NCBI GenBank assembly: GCA_025934385.1 | Contig: JAICYE010000017.1 | Coordinates: 1 to 13,423, forward strand | From: Acidimicrobiia bacterium | Lineage (GTDB): Bacteria > Actinomycetota > Acidimicrobiia > IMCC26256 > BP-133 | Direction of reading: 5' to 3' | DNA: 13,423 bases | Made by a program: the position numbers and the translations under genes | Shown here: piece after piece, positions 7,012-12,569 of the stretch | How positions within the stretch are numbered: position 1 is the stretch's first letter | How the letters are laid out: the number at the start of each line of letters is the position of its first letter | The notes under the pieces: generated by a model | The model's input: only the letters and a program-made list of their open reading frames with translations | Told to the model about the DNA's origin: nothing | Databases searched by the model: none

Positions 7012-8571
7012 ATGACGCGGAACGAGCGGCCGAGCAGATCTCGGCGGGCGCGGTCACATCGCCGGCGCCTGCTCGTCGACACCGTCTTCGCCGAGCACAA
7101 CCGCTTCTGGTACCTCGTCCTCGTCGTCGGCCTGGCCTCGGGCATCACCGGCGCCCTCTACATCGCCGCCATGAAGGGCCTGACCAAGCTGCTGGGCGGC
7201 GACGTCTGGGGCAGGCCCGCCCACCTCGTCGTCCTCGGGGTCATCGGCCTGGTCATCGGCCTCATCACGCTGGCCCTCGGCAGCCCCGGCGACGTGGAGC
7301 TCCTCGTCGACAACATCCACCTCAACGGCGGCAAGTCCGACATCCGGGACCTCCGATCGCTCATCCCCGTCTCGCTGCTCGGCATCGCCGCCGGCAGCGC
7401 CATCGGGCCCGAGGCGCCGCTCGTCCAGACCACCGGTTCGCTCGGGAGCTGGATCTCCATGCGACGCAAGCTCGGCGTCGTGGACTCCCGGTCGCTCACG
7501 ATCACCGGCATGGCCTGCGGCTTCGCCGTCCTCTTCGGGGCGCCGCTGGGGTCGGCCATCTTCGCCCTCGAGATCCTCCACCGGCGGGGGCTCGAGTACT
7601 ACGAGGCGCTGCTGCCGGCCGGCATCGGCGCCCTGACCGGCTACGGGCTCTACATCCTGCTCAACCGGGTCGGATTCCAGACGGTCTGGCGGTTCCCGGA
7701 GCCCAAGAATCCCGGAGGCGTCGGGCTCGCCGTCGGCGTCGGCGCCGGAATCCTCGGGGCCATCATCGCCTACGGGTTCACGTACTTCAGCCACCTGGAG
7801 CGGCGGGCCTTCCGCCTCCTCCCGGCCGGGCTGCGGCCGATCGCCGGCGGCCTCGCCCTCGGCGGCCTGGCCTTCATCAGCCCTTACGCCCTGACCTTCG
7901 GCGAGCCGCAGATCCAGCACGTCGCCACCACGAAGCTGGCCGTCGCCACGCTGCTGCTGGCCGTCCTGATCAAGTTCGTGGCCTCCTCCACCATCATCTC
8001 CGCCGGATGGCGAGGCGGCTTCATCATCCCCTTGTTCTTCATGGGCGCGGCCCTCGGCTCCGTCATCTCCCAGGTCTTCCACGTCGACCCCGTCGTGGCC
8101 ATGGCCGCCGGGATGACGGCCTGCAACGTCGGTGTCACCAAGACACCGTTCGGATCGACGCTGGTGGTGGCCGAGATGGCCGGCATACGGCTCCTGCCGT
8201 CGACGTTCCTCGCCGCCATCGTGGCCCTGTTCCTCACCAGCCACGTCTCGATGATCGAGGCCCAGCGCACCCGGGAAGGCGCCTTCGGGGACGCCACCAT
8301 CGACCGCGACGCCGTGGAGGCGGAGCCCGGCCCCGGGGTCATCATGGCCGGGGAGACCGCCGCCGCCCCGGCCGATCCGGACGCGCCGCTCAGCCCGCCC
8401 GAGGCCCCCAGCCTGCCGGAGCCCGTCAGACCGGCGGATCCGACTCCTCCGATCTCGGTCCCGGTGAACCCGCCACATGGGTCACCGGCACCCCCCAGGC
8501 CTCCTCGACTCGACGGACCACGTCCAGACCCAGCCAGCGCGACACCCCGGGGGGAAGAGTCGACAGGATGA
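7012..8571 (+). CDS. ClC-family anion channel/transporter without CBS domains
   Basis: This encodes a 519-residue polytopic membrane protein. Hydrophobic helices cover about residues 33-415, with an Arg-rich N-terminus and a Pro/Ala-rich, probably disordered tail (418-519). ClC marks are present but divergent: the inner filter loop reads GSPGD (90-94) instead of GSGIP; the external gate loop reads GPEAP (132-136) instead of GREGP but keeps the gating Glu134; FALEI (184-188) keeps the Glu at the proton-path position; GWRGGFIIP (332-340) is the second filter loop. Retention of both glutamates favours an H+/Cl- exchanger over a passive channel (inference). The ATG at 7012 has no good Shine-Dalgarno; GGAGG at 6982-6986 is too distant, and a GTG at 6967 is an in-frame alternative. 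The last 146 bases overlap the convergent UspA-like gene. Confidence 0.85.
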   Translation: MTRNERPSRSRRARSHRRRLLVDTVFAEHNRFWYLVLVVGLASGITGALYIAAMKGLTKLLGGDVWGRPAHLVVLGVIGLVIGLITLALGSPGDVELLVDNIHLNGGKSDIRDLRSLIPVSLLGIAAGSAIGPEAPLVQTTGSLGSWISMRRKLGVVDSRSLTITGMACGFAVLFGAPLGSAIFALEILHRRGLEYYEALLPAGIGALTGYGLYILLNRVGFQTVWRFPEPKNPGGVGLAVGVGAGILGAIIAYGFTYFSHLERRAFRLLPAGLRPIAGGLALGGLAFISPYALTFGEPQIQHVATTKLAVATLLLAVLIKFVASSTIISAGWRGGFIIPLFFMGAALGSVISQVFHVDPVVAMAAGMTACNVGVTKTPFGSTLVVAEMAGIRLLPSTFLAAIVALFLTSHVSMIEAQRTREGAFGDATIDRDAVEAEPGPGVIMAGETAAAPADPDAPLSPPEAPSLPEPVRPADPTPPISVPVNPPHGSPAPPRPPRLDGPRPDPASATPRGEESTG

Positions 8572-8899
8572 TCTCGTCGTAGGGCGACCCGTCCATCGCC
8601 TCCTCGATGGCGACGACGGGGTCGGGGTCGCCGATGGCGCCCTCGACGGCGATGCCCTCGCTCCGCAGCGAGGCCAGCACCCGCTCGAGACGGACCGAGG
8701 TCTCGTCGACGACGTCCTCCTCAACCGGCAGCGACCCGCCGTATGCCGCCACGGCCGTGTCGAAGACGTCCTCCGGGGGCGGCGCGGCCGGCACGACGAC
8801 GAAGAACGAGGCCGGGCCGGCCGCCGCCCGGGCCGCCACGGCCTCCCAGAACTGGTCCCCGCCCAACGTCTGGTCGGCCACCACCAGCACCCGCTTCAT
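8426..8899 (-). CDS. UspA-like small protein coupled to the CBS-domain ClC
   Basis: This encodes a 157-residue soluble protein. It opens with a beta strand MKRVLVVADQTLGG (1-14), has a second strand SFFVVVPA (31-38), a helix rich in Arg/Leu (about 68-82), then EGAIGDPDPVVAIEEAM (86-102), PYDEIILSTLPPGVSRWLGLD (106-126) and the closing strand PVTHV (138-142): a Rossmann-like alternation typical of universal-stress-protein folds. The ATP-binding G-2x-G-9x-G(S/T) signature is absent; STLPPG stands there instead, so it probably does not bind ATP as UspA proteins do. The start ATG overlaps the stop of the upstream ClC gene as ATGA, implying translational coupling and possibly a role in sensing or regulating that transporter. 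The final 15 residues are charged and Pro-rich and are encoded opposite the tail of the plus-strand ClC gene. Confidence 0.8.
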   Translation of the reverse strand: MKRVLVVADQTLGGDQFWEAVAARAAAGPASFFVVVPAAPPPEDVFDTAVAAYGGSLPVEEDVVDETSVRLERVLASLRSEGIAVEGAIGDPDPVVAIEEAMDGSPYDEIILSTLPPGVSRWLGLDVVRRVEEAWGVPVTHVAGSPGPRSEESDPPV

Positions 8900-10686
8900 C
8901 GCCGTTCCGCCCGGCGGCGCGAGCGGGCGAAGGACCACCAGCGGCGGTGCCCGTCCTCCCCGACGTTCACCCAGCCGGGCTGGAGCCGCTCGTTCTCCAT
9001 CCGCACCCGCCGGGCCCGGAGGACGTCGGTGCGGGTGCACATCCCGACCAGCTTCCGCCCCGCCACGACGGGCAGGTGGCCGACGTCCTCCTCCAGCATC
9101 CGCCGCAGGGCGACGAGCAGCGTGTCGCCCGGTCCGGCGGTCACGACGTCGCCGGTGGCGATCGCCGTCAGGGGCAGGTTGTCGTGGCCCCGGGCCTGGA
9201 GGAAGTCGTGGCGGGCGACGATCCCGACCAAGGTGCCCCCGTCGTCGACGAGGGGGTAGGCGCCGTGCTGGCCGGTCTCGAGGCGTTGCCTCGCCTCGCC
9301 GATCGGCATCGTCGGGGTGAACGTCTCGACCTCGGCGGTCATCACGTCCTGCACCAGGACGCTGCGGAGGATGTCGACCTCGAAGTCCGACTGCACCCGC
9401 AGCCCCCGCCGGGACAGCTTCTCGGTCATGAGGCTGTCGGGCAGGAAGGCGGTGGCCACGATCTCGGCCACGACGCTGGCCAGCATCAGCGGGAGGATGA
9501 TCTGGTAGTCGCGGGTGAGCTCGAACAAGAACACGATCGCAGTGAACGTCGCCCGGATCGAGGCCCCGAAGGTGGCGGCCATGGCCACCAGGGCGAAGCC
9601 GCCCGGCGAGATGTGCGCCCCCGGCAGCACCTTGTCGGCGCCGACGCCGAGCAGCGTGCCGACCGAACCGCTGATCAGCAGCAACGGCGCCAGCGTCCCC
9701 CCCGAGGTGCCGGAGGCCAGGGCGATGACCCAGGCCACGAATTTGGCGATGGCCAGGCTGGCGACCGCCCCGACCGCCAGCTTGGCCGTGAGCACGTCGC
9801 TGATGGCGTCGTAGCCGACGCCGAGCGCCCGGGGGTCGGCCAGGCCGACGAGGGCGAAGCCGACCGCCCCGATGAGGGGATGCCAGAAGGGCCGGACGGG
9901 CAGCCGCCGGTATCCCGCTTCCACCAGGAACAGGGACCGGGTGATGGCCACGGCCAGCAGCCCGCAGACGAGCCCGAGGACGGCGTAGACGGGCAGCTTC
10001 TCCAGGCCGGTGTAGTCGTGGGGCGGGACGGCGAACAGCGGGCCGGTGCCGAACAGGGCCGAATGGGCGCCTCCGGCCAGGGTCGACGACACCACCAGCG
10101 GGACGAAGGCCCGCACCGAGAACTCGAACAGCAGCAGTTCGATGGCCAGGACGACGGAGGCCAGCGGCGTGCCGAAGGTCGCCGCCATGCCCCCGGCCGC
10201 ACCGCAGGCCAGGAGGATCTTCCGCTCCGAGGGCGTCACCGGGAGGACCTGGCCGATCAGCGACCCGAGGGCCCCGCCGGTCACGATGATCGGCCCCTCC
10301 GCCCCGAAGGGCCCGCCCGTCCCGATGGCGATCGCCGCCGACAGGGGCTTGGCGAAGGCCGCCCGGGGCGGGATCCGGCTCTGCTTGGTGAGCACCGCCT
10401 CCATCGCCTCCGGGATCCCGTGGCCCCGGATCTCCGGCGACCACAGCGCCAGGAGCGACACCACGAGGCCGCCGGCGACGGCGACGATGACGAGGTTGGG
10501 CCCCCGCTCCAGCCGGGCGAACGACGGCAGCGTCCAGGAGAGGTGGTGGAAGAGGGCGACGTTGGTGATGCCGGCGATCAGGTGGATGAGCACCCAGGCC
10601 GCCCCGCCCCCGAGCAGCCCGAGCACGGTGGCCAGGGCGCTCAGGAGCACCAGCCGGTCCGGGCTGCTCGGCCCCGCGAGACTCAC
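8896..10686 (-). CDS. ClC-family chloride channel/transporter with tandem CBS domains
   Basis: This encodes a 596-residue inner-membrane anion transporter. The membrane core is about residues 10-415. GHGIPE (88-93) is the first filter loop (His in place of the Ser of GSGIP), GAEGP (128-132) carries the gating Glu130, AIELLLFEFS (181-190) follows, and SGGTLAP (328-334) is the second filter loop. Two CBS modules follow at about 445-500 (VQDVMTAEVETF..., GAYPLVDDGGTLVGIV) and 506-560 (LEEDVGHLPVVAGRKLVGMCTRTDVL); these often bind adenine nucleotides and gate transport. The C-terminus is basic. The start is GTG at 10684-10686; G-rich sequence lies directly upstream but spacing is poor, so the exact start is less sure. 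It is the first gene of a two-gene operon and diverges from the MarR gene across a 77-base gap containing a palindrome. Confidence 0.93.
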   Translation of the reverse strand: MSLAGPSSPDRLVLLSALATVLGLLGGGAAWVLIHLIAGITNVALFHHLSWTLPSFARLERGPNLVIVAVAGGLVVSLLALWSPEIRGHGIPEAMEAVLTKQSRIPPRAAFAKPLSAAIAIGTGGPFGAEGPIIVTGGALGSLIGQVLPVTPSERKILLACGAAGGMAATFGTPLASVVLAIELLLFEFSVRAFVPLVVSSTLAGGAHSALFGTGPLFAVPPHDYTGLEKLPVYAVLGLVCGLLAVAITRSLFLVEAGYRRLPVRPFWHPLIGAVGFALVGLADPRALGVGYDAISDVLTAKLAVGAVASLAIAKFVAWVIALASGTSGGTLAPLLLISGSVGTLLGVGADKVLPGAHISPGGFALVAMAATFGASIRATFTAIVFLFELTRDYQIILPLMLASVVAEIVATAFLPDSLMTEKLSRRGLRVQSDFEVDILRSVLVQDVMTAEVETFTPTMPIGEARQRLETGQHGAYPLVDDGGTLVGIVARHDFLQARGHDNLPLTAIATGDVVTAGPGDTLLVALRRMLEEDVGHLPVVAGRKLVGMCTRTDVLRARRVRMENERLQPGWVNVGEDGHRRWWSFARSRRRAERR

Positions 10687-10730
10687 ACCCCCAGATCTTC
10701 CCCGAATGGGCCGGGTTCAGCCGGTCGGTG

Positions 10731-10764
10731 CCGGCCGACCCTGACGTGGCGTAGGGTCGGCCGG
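10731..10764. promoter_or_regulatory. 12-bp perfect inverted repeat between clc and marR, candidate operator
   Basis: CCGGCCGACCCT (10731-10742) and AGGGTCGGCCGG (10753-10764) are exact reverse complements separated by 10 bases. The right arm covers most of the TAGGGT box and touches the marR GTG. As RNA, six more outer positions can pair if G-U pairs are allowed. Position suggests an autoregulatory MarR operator that could also control the divergent ClC/Usp operon. No motif match to a known regulator is claimed. Confidence 0.6.
10752..10757 (+). promoter_or_regulatory. candidate -10 box of marR (leaderless)
   Basis: TAGGGT is followed by exactly 6 bases and then the GTG start, so the message would start at the start codon. 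There is no Shine-Dalgarno. The box sits inside the inverted repeat, so a bound repressor would block polymerase. Confidence 0.5.
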
Positions 10765-11207
10765 TGCTGACCGACGAGCAGTTCGCCCGCATCCTGGAGT
10801 TCCGGGTCGCCCTGCGCCGTTTCGGCCGGTTCAGTGAGGAGCAGGCCGGCAGGCTCGAGATGACAGCGGCCCAACATCAGCTGCTGCTGGCCGTCCGGGG
10901 CCACGGCGACCCGCTCGGTCCCACGATCGCCGACGTCGCCCGGTACCTCCTCATCCGGCATCACAGCGCGGTGGGACTCGTCGACCGGACGCAGGAGCTC
11001 GGTCTCCTCGAACGCCGTCGCGATGCCGGCGACCAGCGCCTCGTGCGACTGGTCCTGACCCCGCTCGGCCACGATCGGGTCAACGCGCTGGCCCAAGCCC
11101 ATCTGGAGGAGCTCCGGGAGCTGGCCGGGGTACTCGGCGCCCTCCTCGGTGGCGACGCGGCGTCGACGGGTTCCGCGGAACGGATGGCGGGTAGACGATC
11201 GCCATGA
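10764..11207 (+). CDS. MarR-family transcriptional regulator
   Basis: This encodes a 147-residue protein with the winged helix-turn-helix plan of MarR. Helix 1 is the dimer helix (about 4-28). MTAAQHQLLLAVRGHG (33-48) is the region before the reader. TIADVARYLLIRHHSAVGLVDRTQELGLLERR (54-85) contains the helix-turn-helix and recognition helix. The wing follows in DAGDQRLVRLVLTPLG (87-102), with its conserved D-x-R-type tip and Thr-Pro-x-Gly turn. The C-terminal helix (106-128) completes the dimer interface, followed by a short flexible tail. MarR proteins are usually dimeric repressors relieved by small ligands or oxidation; this one has no Cys, so a thiol switch is unlikely. The GTG start is set by the TAGGGT box 6 bases upstream. 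Its stop overlaps the next start (ATGA). The likely targets are its own promoter and perhaps the divergent ClC operon. Confidence 0.92.
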   Translation: MLTDEQFARILEFRVALRRFGRFSEEQAGRLEMTAAQHQLLLAVRGHGDPLGPTIADVARYLLIRHHSAVGLVDRTQELGLLERRRDAGDQRLVRLVLTPLGHDRVNALAQAHLEELRELAGVLGALLGGDAASTGSAERMAGRRSP

Positions 11208-11323
11208 GTTTCATCCTGGTTCTCGTCCTGCTGGCGGTCGTCGCCCTCGCCGTGCTGGCGCTGGTCCGTCACGACGCCCCCGCTCCGCCACGGGCCGAGT
11301 CGCACCACCCGCCGGAGTCCTGA
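11204..11323 (+). CDS. 39-residue single-pass membrane peptide coupled to marR
   Basis: This short ORF starts with ATG inside the marR stop (ATGA overlap) and ends with TGA at 11321-11323. The product begins MSFILVLVLL and is strongly hydrophobic to about residue 21, then has a polar His/Pro/Glu-rich end (RHDAPAPPRAESHHPPES). That is the layout of a small membrane protein with a short tail on one side of the membrane. It has no Shine-Dalgarno of its own, so translation would depend on termination at marR. Its function is not recognised. Being short it could be spurious, but the exact overlap and clean hydrophobic design support it. Confidence 0.6.
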   Translation: MSFILVLVLLAVVALAVLALVRHDAPAPPRAESHHPPES

Positions 11324-11358
11324 CGGCGAATCGTTCTCCTTGGTGGTAATCCGCCGCA

Positions 11359-11386
11359 TTGAGTCGATCGCGGCGATGGTGATATT
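11359..11386 (+). promoter_or_regulatory. candidate promoter of the low-complexity secreted protein
   Basis: TTGAGT (11359-11364) and GATATT (11381-11386) are spaced 16 bases apart in an AT-richer patch. Each shares four of six bases with the -35 and -10 consensus. Transcription from about 11393 would give a leader near 235 bases long. Confidence 0.35.
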
Positions 11387-11409
11387 CCGTCCTATTTTCC
11401 CAACAGTTT

Positions 11410-11483
11410 GGCCCCGAATTATCGCCTAAAGGGCCAGGCTACGGGAGGAATAACCCTGCCTGGGGCGAATCTGTCGATCGACA
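11410..11483 (+). promoter_or_regulatory. potentially structured leader RNA, faintly ydaO (c-di-AMP)-like
   Basis: GGCCC/GGGCC (11410-11414 with 11431-11435) and CCAGGC/GCCTGG (11434-11439 with 11458-11463) can form two hairpins that overlap by two bases, so they compete at the edge. The second hairpin carries an inner GGG/CCC stem. GGGGCGAATC (11462-11471) resembles the GGGGTGAATC core of the ydaO riboswitch, and the palindrome TGTCGATCGACA (11472-11483) follows. Typical later ydaO blocks are not clear. In actinobacteria ydaO elements do precede exported cell-wall proteins. The class is uncertain. Confidence 0.3.
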
Positions 11484-11523
11484 CGCCGCTGGGGGCTTGA
11501 TGCAAAGAGGGCCAAACCGCCCC

Positions 11524-11550
11524 TCATCAACTCTCATCGAGGGTCATCAA
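11524..11550 (+). repeat. three TCATCRA direct repeats at 10-bp spacing
   Basis: TCATCAA (11524-11530), TCATCGA (11534-11540) and TCATCAA (11544-11550) recur exactly one helical turn apart, about 80 bases upstream of the start codon. The spacing is that of tandem sites for a response regulator binding one face of DNA, but the cognate protein is unknown. GAGCC/GGCTC (11556-11560 with 11564-11568) forms a small hairpin just after. Confidence 0.6.
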
Positions 11551-11629
11551 GGGGGGAGCCTCCGGCTCAGTTCCGGCCAGGACCGTCCTTCCGCGGCGCA
11601 ACACCAGCAGGGAGAGCGAAAGGACCAGT

Positions 11630-12226
11630 ATGCGCACAACTCGAATGAAGACAATGGTCGTCGCCGTGGCGGCGAGCGGCCTCCTGGCCCTGGGCACCGC
11701 CGCTTGGGCTCAGGGAGACACCTCCGTGAACATGGGCGGCAACGGCGGTAGCGGTGGTAGCGCGACCAGCAGTTCGTCGTCGACGGGCGGCACGGCCACC
11801 AGCGGCGCGGCCACGGCCAACGGCGGCAACACCGCGGCCAGCTCCACCGCCGGTACAGCCGGCGACAACACGCCAACCTCCACCTCGGACTGTAGCGGCA
11901 CGACGCCGGCGGGCAGCGGTGGTGGCGGCGGCGGCGGGGGCGGTCTCGTCTCGGTGACCGCGCCGATCAGCACGGGCCCGATCTGCCCGCAGGTCAGCGC
12001 CCCGATCGCGTCGAGCTCCAAGGGCGGCGACGCCAACGGCGGGCCCGCCACCTCCGGCGACGCCAACGGCGGCACCGCTAGGAGCGGGAACGCCAGCAGC
12101 TCGTCGACCTCCGCCAGCTCGGCCTCGTCCAGCGGCGGCAACGGCGGGAGCGCCGGGAGCAGCAGCGGCGGCAGCAGCCATCACGCCAAGAAGAAGGCGA
12201 AGAAGCACCACAAGCACCACCACTGA
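11630..12226 (+). CDS. exported Ser/Gly/Asn-rich low-complexity protein with His/Lys tail
   Basis: This encodes a 198-residue protein. Residues 1-27 form a classical signal peptide: basic start MRTTRMK, hydrophobic core, likely cleavage after AWA. The mature part is almost wholly Gly, Ser, Ala, Thr and Asn, with recurring NGG units such as GGNGGSGG (36-43) and the near-repeat GGDANGGPATSGDANGGTA (132-150), plus a run of nine or more Gly (97-105). Only two Cys occur (88 and 119), flanking the single ordered-looking stretch LVSVTAPISTGPICPQVSAP (106-125); they could form a disulfide. The end is HHAKKKAKKHHKHHH, a dense His/Lys tail able to bind metal or acidic polymers. Homology is not recognised. 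AAAGGA with a 5-base spacer precedes the ATG. Tandem hairpins follow the stop. A cell-surface or matrix role is inference. Confidence 0.8.
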   Translation: MRTTRMKTMVVAVAASGLLALGTAAWAQGDTSVNMGGNGGSGGSATSSSSSTGGTATSGAATANGGNTAASSTAGTAGDNTPTSTSDCSGTTPAGSGGGGGGGGGLVSVTAPISTGPICPQVSAPIASSSKGGDANGGPATSGDANGGTARSGNASSSSTSASSASSSGGNGGSAGSSSGGSSHHAKKKAKKHHKHHH

Positions 12227-12243
12227 TCAGCGGATTTCGCTGA
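12227..12243 (+). terminator. small hairpin directly after the low-complexity gene
   Basis: TCAGCG / CGCTGA (12227-12232 with 12238-12243) is a perfect 6-bp stem with loop GATTT that begins right after the stop codon. It sits just before the larger terminator hairpin and may assist termination or 3'-end protection. Confidence 0.4.
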
Positions 12244-12245
12244 AG

Positions 12246-12282
12246 GCGAAGAGGGATGGCCTGCGGGCCATCCCTTCTTCGC
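12246..12282 (+). terminator. strong 16-bp hairpin terminator
   Basis: The left arm 12246-12261 pairs with 12266-12274 and 12276-12282 around the loop TGCG, with a single bulged T at 12275; the core GGGATGGCC/GGCCATCCC is perfect. There is no long U tract, common in high-GC actinobacterial terminators. It separates the two exported-protein genes. Confidence 0.75.
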
Positions 12283-12569
12283 GTCCGGATCCCGCCGCCC
12301 TGTCGTATTCGAACATTTCGGAGGCTCACGGGCGATTGGCAACATCAAATCGGAGATTGTTCCTTTCGGGAGTCGTTTGCCTTCACTTTTTCGGCTCATG
12401 CGCCACAACATCGAAGGAATGGGCCGGCGGATGACGAATCTCACGCTCGACCCTCCGCTCGGGCTTGACATGTGAGAAAGACCCCGACACCGGCGACCGC
12501 CCCCCCGGCGTACCGCCCCTGCCGATCACCCCCGGCGGAGGGTTCCGCATCCCGTCGAAAGGACCCCCC
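12283..12569 (+). other. 287-bp AT-richer intergenic region before the propeller gene
   Basis: No ORF or RNA gene is convincing here. The first half is AT-richer than its surroundings and probably holds the promoter. TTGACA at 12465-12470 is a perfect -35 hexamer but has no -10 at the right distance. TCTCAC (12439-12444) and GTGAGA (12472-12477) are complementary ends of an imperfect inverted repeat around it. The segment near the gene supplies the Shine-Dalgarno. Confidence 0.4.

Noticed and set aside
6914..7015. A 33-codon GTG ORF ending with ATGA overlap at the ClC start, a possible leader peptide
   Set aside because: Its start overlaps the TATAGT box, there is no Shine-Dalgarno, and its sequence is Arg/Pro-rich as expected by chance.
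11495..11575. Resemblance to a c-di-GMP-I (GEMM) riboswitch
   Set aside because: Only short matches such as GCAAAG and AGCCTCCGGC occur, in the wrong order and without the paired stems.
12465..12470. TTGACA as the -35 of the propeller gene promoter
   Set aside because: No -10-like hexamer occurs 15-19 bases downstream; the following sequence is C/G-rich.
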